Origin: Anaerolineales bacterium
GTDB taxonomy: Bacteria; Chloroflexota; Anaerolineae; Anaerolineales; Villigracilaceae
Direction of reading: 5' to 3'
NCBI GenBank assembly: GCA_014860805.1
Contig: JACZJB010000136.1
Location: 36,948 to 100,947 of the forward strand
Length of the DNA: 64,000 nucleotides
In this document: positions 1-9,547 of the stretch, piece by piece
Position numbering within the stretch: position 1 is the stretch's first letter
Layout: every line of letters starts with the position of its first letter
Made by a program: the position numbers and the translations under genes
The notes under the pieces: generated by a model
Told to the model about the DNA's origin: nothing
Seen by the model: only the letters and a program-made list of their open reading frames with translations
Database searches by the model: none

Positions 1-1
1 A

Positions 2-34
2 GATTGCTTCGTCGCTCCGCGGTTTGCAATGACG
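2..34. repeat. Partial copy of the TGTCATTGCGAG palindromic repeat
   Basis: The first bases read gattgcttcgtcgctccg followed by gcaatgac, the right-hand half of the element seen complete at 745-843. The left half would lie outside the window. It sits directly after the araD stop codon. Confidence 0.5.
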
Positions 35-39
35 GATGA

Positions 40-732
40 TTACTTCTGTCCATAATAGGCGTTTGCGCCGTGTTTCCTCAGATAATGTTTATCCAACAGT
101 TCCTGTTGCATGGGCGGGATGTTGGGATTGAGCATCAAAGTGTGCAGGTTCATGAACGCGACTTCTTCCATTACCACCGCATTGTGAACAGCATCCATCG
201 CATCCTTGCCCCATGCAAATGGACCATGACTGTAGACCACCACACCAGGAACAGCATCGGGATTTTTATCTTTAAATGTCTCTATGATGACGGTCCCCGT
301 CTCTTTCTCGTACTCGTCCTGAATCTCTTCGACAGTCATTTTTCTTGTGCAGGGAATCTCGCCGTAGAAGTAATCACCATGCGTGGTGCCGAGCGCCGCA
401 ATGCCGCGACCCGCCTGCGCAAAACTCGTTGCCCAACGACTGTGAGTGTGGACGATGCCGCCGATATTGGGGAAGGCTTTGTACAGTTCCAGATGCGTAG
501 GCGTGTCGGATGAAGGTTTGAGTTCGCCGTCCACGACCTTGCCTGTTTCCAATTCCACCACCACCATATCTTTCGCTTTCATCGTCTCATAGGCAACTCC
601 AGAGGGTTTGATCACGACCAAGCCCCTCTCGCGGTCAATGCCAGAGACGTTGCCCCATGTGAAGGTGACGAGTCCATGTTTTGGGAGCAGCAGGTTTGCT
701 TGAAATACTTGTTCTTTGAGTTTCTTGAGCAT
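40..732 (-). CDS. araD: L-ribulose-5-phosphate 4-epimerase
   Basis: Class II aldolase-fold enzyme that interconverts L-ribulose 5-phosphate and D-xylulose 5-phosphate in cytosolic pentose catabolism. The protein is 230 residues, close to the usual 231, and follows E. coli AraD along its whole length from memory. It keeps the [14 protein letters not shown] start, the [13 protein letters not shown] segment, the metal-binding [10 protein letters not shown] motif, the THGDYFYG motif and the C-terminal [15 protein letters not shown]. An in-frame ATG lies 18 bases upstream, but the ATG at 732 is preceded by GGAGA at good spacing and matches the family N-terminus, so it was chosen. It is the last gene of the unit that starts at 5199. 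A palindromic repeat (745-843) separates it from the FGGY kinase. No arabinose isomerase is in the window. Confidence 0.95.
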   Translation of the reverse strand: MLKKLKEQVFQANLLLPKHGLVTFTWGNVSGIDRERGLVVIKPSGVAYETMKAKDMVVVELETGKVVDGELKPSSDTPTHLELYKAFPNIGGIVHTHSRWATSFAQAGRGIAALGTTHGDYFYGEIPCTRKMTVEEIQDEYEKETGTVIIETFKDKNPDAVPGVVVYSHGPFAWGKDAMDAVHNAVVMEEVAFMNLHTLMLNPNIPPMQQELLDKHYLRKHGANAYYGQK

Positions 733-744
733 GATTTCTCCACA

Positions 745-843
745 TGTCATTGCGAGAAGCGAACGATAGTGAGCGACGAAGCAATCTCATGGCAAAGTTG
801 AAGATTGCTTCGGGCAAAGAGCAAGAGCGCCCTCGCAATGACA
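745..843. repeat. Palindromic intergenic repeat with 12-bp inverted ends
   Basis: A 99-bp element between araD and the kinase begins TGTCATTGCGAG and ends with the exact inverse CTCGCAATGACA. The inner arms (GACGAAGCAATCTC and GAGATTGCTTC-like) are also roughly inverted. A partial copy with the same words (attgcttcgtcgctccgcgg...gcaatgac) begins the window at 2-34. This looks like a non-coding repeat scattered between genes, MITE- or REP-like. No ORF is present in it. Confidence 0.75.
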
Positions 844-851
844 TAAATTTA

Positions 852-2450
852 TTACTTCAACCCTTCCACCGCCGCGCGTTCAATGCCAAGACCTGCTTTG
901 TAGCGTTCCATGAAAGCCGCAAAGCCAGAGACATCCTTCGCATCAGGTGCAATCGTAGAGCTTTTTTCGTTGGCGAACACTTTGCCGTTCAAATAATCTT
1001 CGAGTGTTTCATTTCCAGTTTTATTGAGCACATAGGCTGCGAGCAGAGCCATGCCCCATGCGCCGCCTTCGCCTGCGGTTTCCATCACCGAGACGGAGGT
1101 GTTCATCGCTGCCGCCATGATCTTTTGCCCAACCCCTTCTGTTTTGAAGAACCCGCCATGACCCAGCAATTGGTCAAGTTTTACGTTTTCCTGAGAGAGA
1201 ATATCCATGCCGATCTTCAACGTGCCCACCGACGAGAACAAGTGTGTACGCATAAAGTTTGGCAGGGTAAAACGGCTTTCAGGGGTGCGGATAAATAACG
1301 GGCGTCCCTCGGTCAAATCTGTGATGGATTCGCCTGAGAGATAGTTGTAGGCAAGCAAACCACCGCCATCGGCATCACCCGCGAGCGCCATTTTGTAAAG
1401 CATCTCAAACAACTTCGATTGGCTGATTTCCACGCCGAGCGCCTTTGTGAATTCGCCGAAGAGTCCCACCCACGCGTTCAAATCTGATGTGCAGTTGTTG
1501 GCATGGACCATTGCCACAGGTTTGCCAGTAGGCGTCGTCACCATGTCGATTTCGGGATAGAGTTTGGACAACGCCTTCTCCAACACGATCATGGCGAAGA
1601 CGGACGTCCCAGCCGAGACATTACCCGTTCGCTCTGCCACGCTGTTGGTTGCCACCATGCCCGTGCCTGCATCTCCCTCAGGCGGACAGAGCGGAATGCT
1701 AGCCTTGAGTCCTCCGCTTGGGTCGAGCAGCTTCGCGCCTTCTTCGGTTAGCGTGCCAGCGGATTCACCGGCAACGAAAACTTTGGGCAAAATATCTTCG
1801 AGCTTCCACGAGATGTTTTCGGCTTTGAGCAGGTCATTGAATTGACCGAGCATTTTTTTGTCGTAGTCATTGATCTTGCTGTCAATGGGGAACATGCCCG
1901 AGGCTTCGCCAACTCCCAGCACCTTTTGGCCCGTCAACTTCCAGTGGACATAGCCCGCCAGTGTGGTTTGGTGGCTGATGTCTTTGACATGCGCTTCTTT
2001 ATTCAAGATGGCTTGATACAGGTGTGCAATACTCCAGCGTTGGGGAATGTTGAATTGGAAGAGGTTGGTGAGTTTTTCGGCGGCTTGTCCCGTCATGGTG
2101 TTGCGCCAGGTGCGGAAGGGGACAAGTAAATTGTCGTTCTTGTCAAATGCCAGATAGCCATGCATCATGGCGCTGAATCCCATCACGCCGACGGTCTTGA
2201 GCGTGACGCCGTATTTTTCAGAGACATCTTTGCTGAGGTTCTGATAACTCTCCTGCAAGCCTTTCCAAACATTGTCCAAACTATATGTCCAGATGCCGTT
2301 TTCATATTGGTTTTCCCATTCAAAACTTCCTGACGCAATCGGCGCATGATCTTCGCCGATCAACACTGCCTTGATGCGGGTGGAACCAAGCTCGATGCCA
2401 AGTACGGTCTTGCCGCTTTCGATTGATTTTTTAATTTCATTTTTATCCAT
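852..2450 (-). CDS. FGGY-family carbohydrate kinase (probable ribulokinase/xylulokinase)
   Basis: A 532-residue sugar kinase of the FGGY (actin-like ATPase) family, expected to phosphorylate a ketopentose in the cytosol. The N-terminal phosphate-binding stretch reads [17 protein letters not shown] (about residues 16-32). The second domain has the ATP-binding segment with [15 protein letters not shown] near 280 and the closing motif [10 protein letters not shown] followed by [16 protein letters not shown] (about 430-475). The adjacent araD makes L-ribulose the best guess for the substrate, but xylulose is possible because the sequence does not show the substrate pocket clearly. GAGGAGAC precedes the ATG. 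The gene is flanked on both sides by palindromic intergenic repeats. Confidence 0.85.
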   Translation of the reverse strand: MDKNEIKKSIESGKTVLGIELGSTRIKAVLIGEDHAPIASGSFEWENQYENGIWTYSLDNVWKGLQESYQNLSKDVSEKYGVTLKTVGVMGFSAMMHGYLAFDKNDNLLVPFRTWRNTMTGQAAEKLTNLFQFNIPQRWSIAHLYQAILNKEAHVKDISHQTTLAGYVHWKLTGQKVLGVGEASGMFPIDSKINDYDKKMLGQFNDLLKAENISWKLEDILPKVFVAGESAGTLTEEGAKLLDPSGGLKASIPLCPPEGDAGTGMVATNSVAERTGNVSAGTSVFAMIVLEKALSKLYPEIDMVTTPTGKPVAMVHANNCTSDLNAWVGLFGEFTKALGVEISQSKLFEMLYKMALAGDADGGGLLAYNYLSGESITDLTEGRPLFIRTPESRFTLPNFMRTHLFSSVGTLKIGMDILSQENVKLDQLLGHGGFFKTEGVGQKIMAAAMNTSVSVMETAGEGGAWGMALLAAYVLNKTGNETLEDYLNGKVFANEKSSTIAPDAKDVSGFAAFMERYKAGLGIERAAVEGLK

Positions 2451-2463
2451 ATATGTCTCCTCA

Positions 2464-2559
2464 TGTCACCCTGAGCGGCAGCGAAGGGTCTCTACGATTA
2501 TCTAAGAGATTCTCACCGCACTGCGCGCGGCGCATGTGTCGCTATTGCTCAGAATGACA
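2464..2559. repeat. Palindromic intergenic repeat, TGTCACCCTGAG family
   Basis: The element begins TGTCACCCTGAGCGGCAGCG and ends GCTCAGAATGACA. The ends are imperfect inverted copies, with internal GGGTCTC and GAGATTCT arms. It fills almost the whole gap between the FGGY kinase start and the stop codon of the SDR gene (2562). It is a different family from the repeat at 745-843 but has the same general plan of a long imperfect hairpin with TGTCA ends. Confidence 0.65.
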
Positions 2560-2561
2560 AA

Positions 2562-3554
2562 TTATCCTGGGTACCAAACCTTGCGTGGATCGTCTTCCGC
2601 CCGCACATAATCGAATGCGGCGTCGACCATCTTTTTCAAGTCGTATTCAGGTCGCCAGCCGAGTAAAAACCTTGCTTTTGTGTTGTCGAGCCACGTGGAG
2701 TGGAATTCGGTTTTGATCCCCACGGTGGGGAAGCCGCGAGTTGAATTCAAATACTTACCCATCTCGCCGTAGTCCACAGGTTCGTCCATGCAGATGTTGA
2801 AGAGTTGCTGGCGGGCTTTGGGGTGGTCGATGGCAGCCAGGATTGCACTTACCAAATCGTCAACGTGGACAAAGTTTCGTTTAACGGGAACAGCTTCCAG
2901 ATTAAGCATGATCGGGATGGTCTGCGTCCGCACGTATTCATCTGCAGTTTTCTCATCCATAAAATCACGCCAACGCGGACCGCCGAAGACATCCTCTCCG
3001 AACGAGAGTTGATATTTGAAATCATCCTTCTCCATGATCCACGGCGCGCGCAGACAACATCCATTCAAGTTGTATTGGATGTAGTATTGCTCAAGCATGA
3101 CTTCTTCGAGAACTTTGGAGAGTGCGTAACAACCCTGATACGCGGAATGTTTTTGCGTTTCAGTGACGGGGATGGGATGCGGATAAACGAAGTGCCCGAT
3201 GCCCGCATCGCCGCCGACCATGATGAACTGCTTGAAAGTCTTGCTGGTACGGCAGGCTTCAAGCAGCCAGAAGAGACCTTTGACCGCCACGTCCATAATT
3301 TGCTCAGGCGTCTCTTTGACGGTTGCAAGATGCAGCACATGCGTCACGCCATCCATCGCTTTTTCGACAAGGTCGCGATGTTCGATGGAGCCGTGGATGT
3401 TTTGGATTCGTGGATGAGGGGGAAGTTCGCGGTTGTGGCACAAGGCGCGAACCGTGAACGAATTGAATTTGGAATCTGCCAGCATGCGATTGATAAAGGT
3501 CTGTCCCACCTTGCCTGTTGCGCCTGTTACAAGAACGATCTCAGAGTTAGGCAT
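2562..3554 (-). CDS. NAD(P)-dependent extended SDR (epimerase/dehydratase family)
   Basis: A 330-residue Rossmann-fold oxidoreductase of the extended short-chain dehydrogenase type. The dinucleotide-binding glycine motif VTGATGKVGQTF is at residues 9-20, and the catalytic YxxxK appears as CYALSK near 145. Such proteins oxidise, reduce or epimerise sugars or sugar derivatives. The exact reaction cannot be read from the sequence. It lies four bases from the Gfo/Idh/MocA oxidoreductase and upstream of the kinase and AraD, so a role in an alternative entry route for an aldose is plausible. The ATG at 3554 gives a family-like N-terminus. Confidence 0.85.
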   Translation of the reverse strand: MPNSEIVLVTGATGKVGQTFINRMLADSKFNSFTVRALCHNRELPPHPRIQNIHGSIEHRDLVEKAMDGVTHVLHLATVKETPEQIMDVAVKGLFWLLEACRTSKTFKQFIMVGGDAGIGHFVYPHPIPVTETQKHSAYQGCYALSKVLEEVMLEQYYIQYNLNGCCLRAPWIMEKDDFKYQLSFGEDVFGGPRWRDFMDEKTADEYVRTQTIPIMLNLEAVPVKRNFVHVDDLVSAILAAIDHPKARQQLFNICMDEPVDYGEMGKYLNSTRGFPTVGIKTEFHSTWLDNTKARFLLGWRPEYDLKKMVDAAFDYVRAEDDPRKVWYPG

Positions 3555-3557
3555 CTT

Positions 3558-4730
3558 TTATTCCTGACATTTCGTCCATTGCCCATTGTTTTTGCTGGAT
3601 GCGATGGCGCTGAAGACAAATTTCAAAGTCATCAAGCCGTCGAACGAGTTCGGGAAATACATTGCTAAGGGATCGGGAGTCTTCCCTGACCTCCTGGCGG
3701 CAATCGCTTCTGCTGCATCAGAATAGATATTTGCAAAGCCTTCATGAAATCCTTCGGGATGTCCTGCCACGATGCGGGATGAATGTTTTGACAAGGGCAA
3801 TGTGCCAGGTCCATTGGGGGTTCTGTTTTGTGACGGCGCACCCAGCGGCTTGAAGGTCAACGCCTGCGGGAATTCCTGCATCCATTCCAGCGAGCCTTTC
3901 GTGCCGCTCACGCGAATCCGCAGACAATTTTCCACGCCCGCAGCAGCTTGTGTTACCCAATAACTTCCGCGCGCGCCGTTATCGAAGCGTAATAACGCGC
4001 CGCCATAATCGTGTACCGCCCTGTTCGGCACGATGTTGCCAATCTCCGCGGCAACCTCTGCAATTTCAAGTCCAGTAACGAAGCGCACCAGATTATGCGC
4101 GTGCGAACCGATATCGCCCATTACGAGGGATGGACCTCCGCGAACGGGATCGAATCTCCACGACTCGGACGGATCAGGCTTGCTTTCATCTGCTTTGCCG
4201 CCTTGAACATATTCCACCTGAATGAGTCGAATCGTGCCAAGCTGCCCATCTGCGACCATTGCTTTCGCCTGCCGCACCATCGGATAGCCCGTGTAGTTGT
4301 GAGTGAGGCAGAAGACCAGATCCGTCTCCAGCACTTTTTTATGCAGGGTCTCTGCTTCTTCGAGCGTATTGGTCATTGGCTTGTCACAGATGACGTCAAA
4401 GCCGCGTTCCAACGCCCACATGGCATAATCAAAGTGGCTGTCATTTGGAGTCATGATGGCGATCACATCCGCGCCGTCTTTGCGTGCGGCTTCACCATCC
4501 AGCATTTCTTTGACGCTTGCGTAAAGGCGATTGGGATCCAGCCCCAGTTCCAGCGCATCTTTTTTTGATTTTTCAAGATTGGAAGAGAATATTCCAGTCA
4601 CGATTTCGTAACGGTCATCGAGCCGCGCCGCCTGTCGGTGCATTGCACCGATGAAGGATCCAGACCCGCCGCCGATAACAGCCAATCGCAGTCTGCGCCC
4701 CAACATGTCAATCACTGGATTCAAAGACAT
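3558..4730 (-). CDS. Gfo/Idh/MocA family oxidoreductase
   Basis: A 390-residue NAD(P)-dependent sugar dehydrogenase or reductase of the glucose-fructose oxidoreductase and inositol dehydrogenase superfamily. The N-terminal Rossmann motif is LRLAVIGGGSGSFIGAMH (about 14-31), and the family's EKP motif appears as CDKPMTNTLEEA near 120. A histidine-bearing GDIGSHAHNLVRF segment (about 205) is the usual catalytic helix (GxHxxD-like). It starts one base from the UPF0303 stop codon and ends three bases before the SDR gene, which indicates co-transcription. The substrate is unknown. The neighbourhood suggests a pentose or related aldose. Confidence 0.9.
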   Translation of the reverse strand: MSLNPVIDMLGRRLRLAVIGGGSGSFIGAMHRQAARLDDRYEIVTGIFSSNLEKSKKDALELGLDPNRLYASVKEMLDGEAARKDGADVIAIMTPNDSHFDYAMWALERGFDVICDKPMTNTLEEAETLHKKVLETDLVFCLTHNYTGYPMVRQAKAMVADGQLGTIRLIQVEYVQGGKADESKPDPSESWRFDPVRGGPSLVMGDIGSHAHNLVRFVTGLEIAEVAAEIGNIVPNRAVHDYGGALLRFDNGARGSYWVTQAAAGVENCLRIRVSGTKGSLEWMQEFPQALTFKPLGAPSQNRTPNGPGTLPLSKHSSRIVAGHPEGFHEGFANIYSDAAEAIAARRSGKTPDPLAMYFPNSFDGLMTLKFVFSAIASSKNNGQWTKCQE

Positions 4731-4731
4731 C

Positions 4732-5199
4732 TTATTTCTCCTTTGCTAAAAATGTGCGGATCGATTCAACAACCAATTTGTGGTCTTCTTCCTGCGGCAA
4801 GCCAGAGACGGTAATCGTCCCTACCATGCCTGTGCCTTTGACGAAAATGGGGAAGCAGCCCCCATGCGCGGCAAATTCACTTTCAGGGATGAGATAACTT
4901 TCTTCGATACTCCTGCCTTTGCTCTTTAGCAATTGCCCCATGTAGAAAGAACTGTGGCCAAAGCGATTCACCAAACGGACTTTTCGTTTGACCCACTCGT
5001 CATTGTCCGCGGCAGTGCCGCGCATGCTGGCATGAAACAGTTGATGTGCTCCGCGTTGAATATCAATCGTGACGGGGATGTTCTCACGCATCGCATGCTC
5101 CGCCATCTGACTGCCGATCTGCCAGGCTGTGGCTTCATTGAAATTTGTGAACTGAAGTTCCTGTTCTTCCTGTAGCAATTCCACTAGGATGTCATCCAT
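4732..5199 (-). CDS. UPF0303 / heme-degrading-domain (DUF336-like) protein
   Basis: A 155-residue protein of the UPF0303 branch of the GlcG/HbpS-like fold. Recognisable family segments are NEATAWQIGSQMAEHA, PVTIDIQRGAHQLFH, the MGQLLKSKG segment and the glycine-rich C-terminal GTGMVGTITVSGLPQEEDHKLVV. The biochemical role of the family is poorly defined, and members often sit in sugar or diol catabolic loci as here. The ATG at 5199 was chosen over the one 27 bases upstream because AAAGGAC lies eight bases before it and the shorter form starts like the family. It is the first gene of the unit 5199 to 40. Confidence 0.85.
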   Translation of the reverse strand: MDDILVELLQEEQELQFTNFNEATAWQIGSQMAEHAMRENIPVTIDIQRGAHQLFHASMRGTAADNDEWVKRKVRLVNRFGHSSFYMGQLLKSKGRSIEESYLIPESEFAAHGGCFPIFVKGTGMVGTITVSGLPQEEDHKLVVESIRTFLAKEK

Positions 5200-5256
5200 G
5201 TGCTTTGTCCTTTGGCAATACAACACTTACGAAAACTCAATTCGCTTTAGTCAATA

Positions 5257-5276
5257 CACAAATATATTATTTTGTG
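5257..5276. promoter_or_regulatory. Inverted repeat CACAAA-N8-TTTGTG upstream of the catabolic unit
   Basis: An AT-rich 20-bp inverted repeat lies about 60 bp before the UPF0303 start and after the permease terminator. A TTGACT hexamer on the minus strand overlaps its gene-proximal edge. It may be an operator or promoter element for the second transcription unit. No -10 box at good spacing was evident, so the promoter call is weak. Confidence 0.35.
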
Positions 5277-5311
5277 AAAATTTACTACTTAATGATGAAG
5301 ACTTTCGCCAA

Positions 5312-5344
5312 AAAGGAAAGCAGTTGAGTGAACTGCTTTCCTTT
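5312..5344 (-). terminator. Rho-independent terminator after the sugar permease
   Basis: A perfect 14-bp stem (AAAGGAAAGCAGTT with its inverse) encloses a five-base loop. On the minus strand it is followed by TTTTT. It lies 17 bp past the permease stop codon. It splits the sugar locus into a regulator/transporter unit and a downstream enzyme unit. Confidence 0.85.
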
Positions 5345-5360
5345 GATGTGTTTGCTTTAC

Positions 5361-6524
5361 TTATGCGCTCTTGTTCTTATTGTAGACGTCAAATAAAACC
5401 GCAAGCAACAACACGATACCTTTGACAACCTTCTGCCAATCGATTCCAACGCCCATGATGGACATGCCGTTGTTCAAAACGCCGATGAGAAAAGCGCCTA
5501 CCACTGCGCCGATAACTTTACCGACCCCCCCGGTAGGCGATGCGCCCCCGATGAAACAGGCGGCAATTACGTCTAGCTCCATACCATCCCCGGCATTGGG
5601 CGTGGAGCTATTTAAGCGGGCCGCAACGATCAAACCTGCCAAGGCGGCGAGAACACCCATGTTGACAAACGTATAAAATAACAAGCGTGTCGTATTGACA
5701 CCTGAGAGCATGGCAGCCTTTACATTACCGCCCATTGCATAAATACGGCGACCTATTACTGTCTGGCTGGTCATAAAAGCATAAGCCGCGATCAGCACAA
5801 AAAGGAGGACGAGCACATTTGGAAGACCCTTATAGGAAGCCATCAAATAGCATAAGCCCATGACCGCCCCAGTAATGGCAATATTTTTGACAACAAAAAA
5901 ATAGAAAGGTGTTACCTCAAATCCATATTTTTGCTGATTTTTTCTTGTCCGCAGATCCAGCCATATTAATAAAACTGAAAGTATCACCCCGATCAGGATG
6001 GTTGTAATATGGAGTCCTTCGCTGTTAAAAATATCTGGAATAAATCCGGAGCTGATATTTTGAAATCCTCTCGGAAAAGGTCCTACTGACTCTCCCTGAA
6101 GCAAAGCGATTGTCAATCCTCGAAATATCAAAAAGCCTGCTAACGTAACAATGAAGGCTGGGATTTTTAAGTACGCAACCCAATAGCCTTGAAAGGCGCC
6201 AATTGCCGCGCCGAGCAGCAGGGAAATCGCAACAACTAAAACCCAATTAACATCGTATCTTACTATCAGCACGCCAGCAAGCGCGCCAACAACGGCGACA
6301 ACAGACCCCACGGATAAGTCGATCCAGCCAGAAACAATAATTAACAGCATACCCAGGGCCATGGTGATGACATAACTGTTCTGCAGAACAAGGTTGGTTA
6401 TATTCACGGGCTTAAATAGCACGCCCTTGGTCTGAACCTGGAAGAACACCATGACCGCAATTAGCGCGATCAACATGCCATATTCGCGAACATTATTCTT
6501 GAAAAGAGTTGTCAGGGTTTTCAT
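5361..6524 (-). CDS. mmsB: Multiple-monosaccharide ABC transporter permease
   Basis: A 387-residue integral membrane subunit of a CUT2-type (ribose/xylose/ChvE) sugar importer. It has about ten hydrophobic segments and starts with a short cytosolic [28 protein letters not shown]. The family signature [25 protein letters not shown] is at about 60-84, and [34 protein letters not shown] is near the C-terminus. The length is typical of the long permease paired with ChvE/GguA. It overlaps the ATPase gene by four bases (ATGA), so the two are translationally coupled. Sugar specificity is set by the binding protein. AraD downstream points to L-arabinose or a related sugar. Confidence 0.92.
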   Translation of the reverse strand: MKTLTTLFKNNVREYGMLIALIAVMVFFQVQTKGVLFKPVNITNLVLQNSYVITMALGMLLIIVSGWIDLSVGSVVAVVGALAGVLIVRYDVNWVLVVAISLLLGAAIGAFQGYWVAYLKIPAFIVTLAGFLIFRGLTIALLQGESVGPFPRGFQNISSGFIPDIFNSEGLHITTILIGVILSVLLIWLDLRTRKNQQKYGFEVTPFYFFVVKNIAITGAVMGLCYLMASYKGLPNVLVLLFVLIAAYAFMTSQTVIGRRIYAMGGNVKAAMLSGVNTTRLLFYTFVNMGVLAALAGLIVAARLNSSTPNAGDGMELDVIAACFIGGASPTGGVGKVIGAVVGAFLIGVLNNGMSIMGVGIDWQKVVKGIVLLLAVLFDVYNKNKSA

Positions 6525-8062
6525 TGTGCCATTACCTCTTGTTGTGTCATAATGTACTTCATTACTTTTTCTTGAGATGCTTCGCTGGCCGGCATTTCGC
6601 CGACGACTTTACCGTCGCGCATTACATAAACACGATCACAAACCCCCAAAATCTCCGGCAATTCTGATGAAATCAGGATGATCCCTTTTCCTTCACTAGC
6701 CAGACGATTAATGATGGTGTAAATCTCATATTTCGCTCCAACATCAATACCGCGTGTGGGCTCGTCAAGAATCAGGATTTCCGGACTTGCAAACAGCCAT
6801 TTACTGAGCACAACTTTTTGTTGATTGCCGCCGGAAAGATTAAGAGCCAATTGCTGAATACTGGAACACTTAATATTAAGTTTATCCCGATATTCACCGG
6901 TAACCCTCATTTCTTGAGGCTCATTGATCACTTGACGGGTGGAAATTTCTTCAAGATTCGCCAAAGTGATGTTATTTTTGACCTCCTGGATCAGGATCAG
7001 CCCATACGCTTTGCGGTCTTCCGTTGCGTAAGCGATTCCGTTGGAAATAGCTTTATCGATGGTGCTGATGTCTATTTCCTTCCCGTGTTTATAAGCTTTG
7101 CCGCTGATACGTGTGCCATATGCGCGGCCAAAAATACTCATCGCCAGTTCAGTTCTCCCAGCTCCCATTAACCCAGAAATTCCAACAACTTCGCCCTTGC
7201 GGACGGAAATATTTACATTAGTACTTACTTTTCGATCTTCGTGAATCGGGTGATATACGTTCCAATCACGCACTTCGAAAACAACATCCCCAATATTCCT
7301 TTCACGCGGCGGGAAGCGGTGTGTCATATCGCGACCTACCATGCCGCGAATAATACGGTCTTCTGTAATATTATCTTTCTTGCAATCCAAGGTCTCAATT
7401 GTGGAGCCGTCGCGAAGGATCGTGATGGAATCAGCCACTTTGTTGACCTCGCTTAATTTATGAGAAATTAAAATTGAGGAAATCCCATGCTCTTTGAGCT
7501 GAAGCAATAAACCAAGCAGTTTCTCGCTGTCACTTTCATTTAATGATGCTGTAGGTTCGTCCAAAATAAGAAGCTTAACTTCTTTTGCTAGTGCTTTGGC
7601 AATTTCAACCAATTGTTGTTTGCCCACACCCATATTTGTAATTAATGTAGTGGGCGGCTCGTGCAAACCCACTCTCTCCAGCAATTCTGCGGTTTTGGAA
7701 ATGGATTCGTTCCAATCAATTACACCGTTTTTAGCGCGCTCATTACCGAGAAACAGGTTTTCAGCGATGGAAAGAAAAGGAATCAATGCAAGTTCCTGAT
7801 GGATGATGACAAGTCCAACTTTTTCAGATTCGGTGATGTCTCGAAACCGACATTCCTTGCCTTGAAAATAGATTTCCCCTTCATATGTGCCGTATGGATA
7901 TATGCCACTTAACACATTCATCAGGGTCGATTTTCCCGCTCCGTTTTCTCCCACCAGAGCATGGATCTCTCCCTGCGTCACGCTAAAACTCACATTATTA
8001 AGCGCTTTTACGCCGGGAAAAGTTTTTGTGATGTTGCGCATTTCCAAAATGACGTCAGACAT
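6521..8062 (-). CDS. mmsA: Multiple-monosaccharide ABC transporter ATP-binding protein
   Basis: A 513-residue cytosolic ATPase with two ABC domains in one chain, as in AraG/XylG/GguA. The first domain has Walker [10 protein letters not shown] (about 38-46), an ABC-signature-like [15 protein letters not shown] and Walker [12 protein letters not shown]. The second has the degenerate Walker [10 protein letters not shown] (about 296-304), the LSGGNQQKV signature and [12 protein letters not shown]. This asymmetry is usual for CUT2 ATPases. It follows the binding-protein gene after a 160-bp gap with a strong hairpin and overlaps the permease by four bases. The start is supported by AGGACGAG upstream of the ATG. 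Confidence 0.95.
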   Translation of the reverse strand: MSDVILEMRNITKTFPGVKALNNVSFSVTQGEIHALVGENGAGKSTLMNVLSGIYPYGTYEGEIYFQGKECRFRDITESEKVGLVIIHQELALIPFLSIAENLFLGNERAKNGVIDWNESISKTAELLERVGLHEPPTTLITNMGVGKQQLVEIAKALAKEVKLLILDEPTASLNESDSEKLLGLLLQLKEHGISSILISHKLSEVNKVADSITILRDGSTIETLDCKKDNITEDRIIRGMVGRDMTHRFPPRERNIGDVVFEVRDWNVYHPIHEDRKVSTNVNISVRKGEVVGISGLMGAGRTELAMSIFGRAYGTRISGKAYKHGKEIDISTIDKAISNGIAYATEDRKAYGLILIQEVKNNITLANLEEISTRQVINEPQEMRVTGEYRDKLNIKCSSIQQLALNLSGGNQQKVVLSKWLFASPEILILDEPTRGIDVGAKYEIYTIINRLASEGKGIILISSELPEILGVCDRVYVMRDGKVVGEMPASEASQEKVMKYIMTQQEVMAQ

Positions 8063-8177
8063 ATTATTCTCGTCCTTGTTTTGTATGGGGTGATAAATGG
8101 CAAACTCGTTGACCTTATTTTAACTTAAATTCTTATAGACTGAAATAAATATCGAACTATTTAGTTGTAAAGCAAGA

Positions 8178-8211
8178 TGGTGCGTGAGAATATTTCTACT
8201 CTCACGCACCA
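8178..8211 (-). terminator. Attenuator-like hairpin between binding protein and ATPase
   Basis: A perfect 11-bp stem (TGGTGCGTGAG and its inverse) has a 12-base loop and lies 13 bp after the binding-protein stop codon. It has only a poor U-run on the minus strand. Hairpins at this place in sugar ABC operons usually protect or partly terminate the transcript, so that the binding protein is made in excess over the membrane subunits. Confidence 0.7.
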
Positions 8212-8223
8212 CGGAAAAACCAC

Positions 8224-9321
8224 TTACTTCAGATCTTCAGCCTTGATGTAGCCGCTGTCTACCAGTTCTTTCTGATAGTTGTTGATATCAATGCTGATGG
8301 GTACCAACAAGTAGGAAGGTACAACCTTGACGAGGTTGTCATAGGTCGTGGTGTCGTTGATCTCAACCGTTTCGCCCTTCAGAGCCTGGTCAGCCATCTT
8401 GGCAGCCTGCTTGGCAAGAACGCGGGTGTCCTTGAACACGGTATAGGTTTGTTCGCCGGCGATGATCGACTTGACGGAGGCAACTTCTGCATCCTGGCCG
8501 GTTACAACAGGGCACGGCAGTTCAGGTGTGCAGTAACCAACGCCCTTGAGAGAGGAGAGGATACCGATGCTAAGACCATCGTAGGGGGAGAGAACCGCAT
8601 CCACACGTTTGTCGGTGTAGTACGCGCTCAAAAGATTGTCCATGCGAGCCTGGGCAGTCGCAGCGAGCCAGCGCAGAGTACCGACTTTGTCCATGCCCAT
8701 TTGACCACTTTGGATGACGATCGTGCCGTCGTCGATGAAGGGTTGGATGACGGACATGGCGCCATCATAGAAGTAGAAAGCGTTCGTGTCGTCGGGGGAG
8801 CCGCCGAAGAGTTCGACGTTGAAGGGACCAACGCCAGCGGGGGCTTTTTCGCCGGGTTTCAGGCCAAGGCCTTCGAGGAGCTGAGTGCCCTGGATGACGC
8901 CGACGCCGAAGTTATCGAAAGTGGCATAGTAATCGACATTCGCCGTCTTGGTGATCAGGCGGTCGTAGGAAATTACGATGGCGCCGCTATCATGAGCCTT
9001 CTGGAGAACATCAGAGAGGGTTGTGCCATCGATGGCTGCAATCACAAGAACCTTGGCGCCCTTGGTGACCATGTTTTCGATCTGGGCAAGCTGGTTGGGG
9101 ATGTCATTGTCAGCAAATTGCAGGTCAGTTTCGTACCCCATGGCCTCGAATTCTTTGACCATGCTCTCGCCGTCAGAGATCCAGCGAGTTGAACTCTTGG
9201 TGGGCATGGAAATACCAACCAGTTTCTTTTCAGACGCAGCAGAGCCAGCGCCACAAGCCGAGAGTACAAGGCTGGCCAGCATCACTACTGCCAAAAGTTT
9301 ATAAAGCAAGTTCTTGGACAT
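8224..9321 (-). CDS. chvE: ChvE-like multiple-monosaccharide substrate-binding lipoprotein
   Basis: A 365-residue periplasmic-binding-protein-fold lipoprotein that captures sugar for the MmsAB importer. The signal peptide [24 protein letters not shown] ends in the lipobox LSAC. The mature part starts with the family's [27 protein letters not shown] and contains [43 protein letters not shown] and [30 protein letters not shown], all typical of ChvE/XylF-type proteins. The ATG at 9321 has AAGGAGAAG just before it. A start 57 bases further up lacks this signal and would give an implausible extension before the signal peptide. Confidence 0.93.
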   Translation of the reverse strand: MSKNLLYKLLAVVMLASLVLSACGAGSAASEKKLVGISMPTKSSTRWISDGESMVKEFEAMGYETDLQFADNDIPNQLAQIENMVTKGAKVLVIAAIDGTTLSDVLQKAHDSGAIVISYDRLITKTANVDYYATFDNFGVGVIQGTQLLEGLGLKPGEKAPAGVGPFNVELFGGSPDDTNAFYFYDGAMSVIQPFIDDGTIVIQSGQMGMDKVGTLRWLAATAQARMDNLLSAYYTDKRVDAVLSPYDGLSIGILSSLKGVGYCTPELPCPVVTGQDAEVASVKSIIAGEQTYTVFKDTRVLAKQAAKMADQALKGETVEINDTTTYDNLVKVVPSYLLVPISIDINNYQKELVDSGYIKAEDLK

Positions 9322-9419
9322 TTCTTCTCCTTGATTAATAGGTGACTGTTTATTGGCGTACTGATTTAGAAAAGACAAAAATCGTTGCCAAAAAATACAC
9401 GATTATCTTTTCTCGGAGC

Positions 9420-9452
9420 GTGCACATCAAACGCCAATCGACCTATGTGCAC
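9420..9452. promoter_or_regulatory. Inverted repeat GTGCACAT-N17-ATGTGCAC before chvE
   Basis: Two eight-base arms, each containing the palindrome GTGCAC, are inverted around 17 bases in the lacI-chvE gap. The site is about 100 bp before the chvE start. It differs from the TGTTATCGATAACA operator at the lacI promoter, so it may serve a second regulator or fold in RNA. Function is inferred only from symmetry and position. Confidence 0.4.
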
Positions 9453-9547
9453 TTCCTTCTTGCCAAACCCTTTCACTTCCCTTTTGCCTCACCTCCTTGC
9501 TTTTTAGTTTCTTCACGATATCGAATGAAAGAACGGGATGAAAAAAC

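Noticed and set aside
2805-3668. A 287-codon plus-strand frame opposite the SDR gene
   Set aside because: The minus strand encodes a clear SDR with glycine motif and YxxxK. The plus frame is a shadow.
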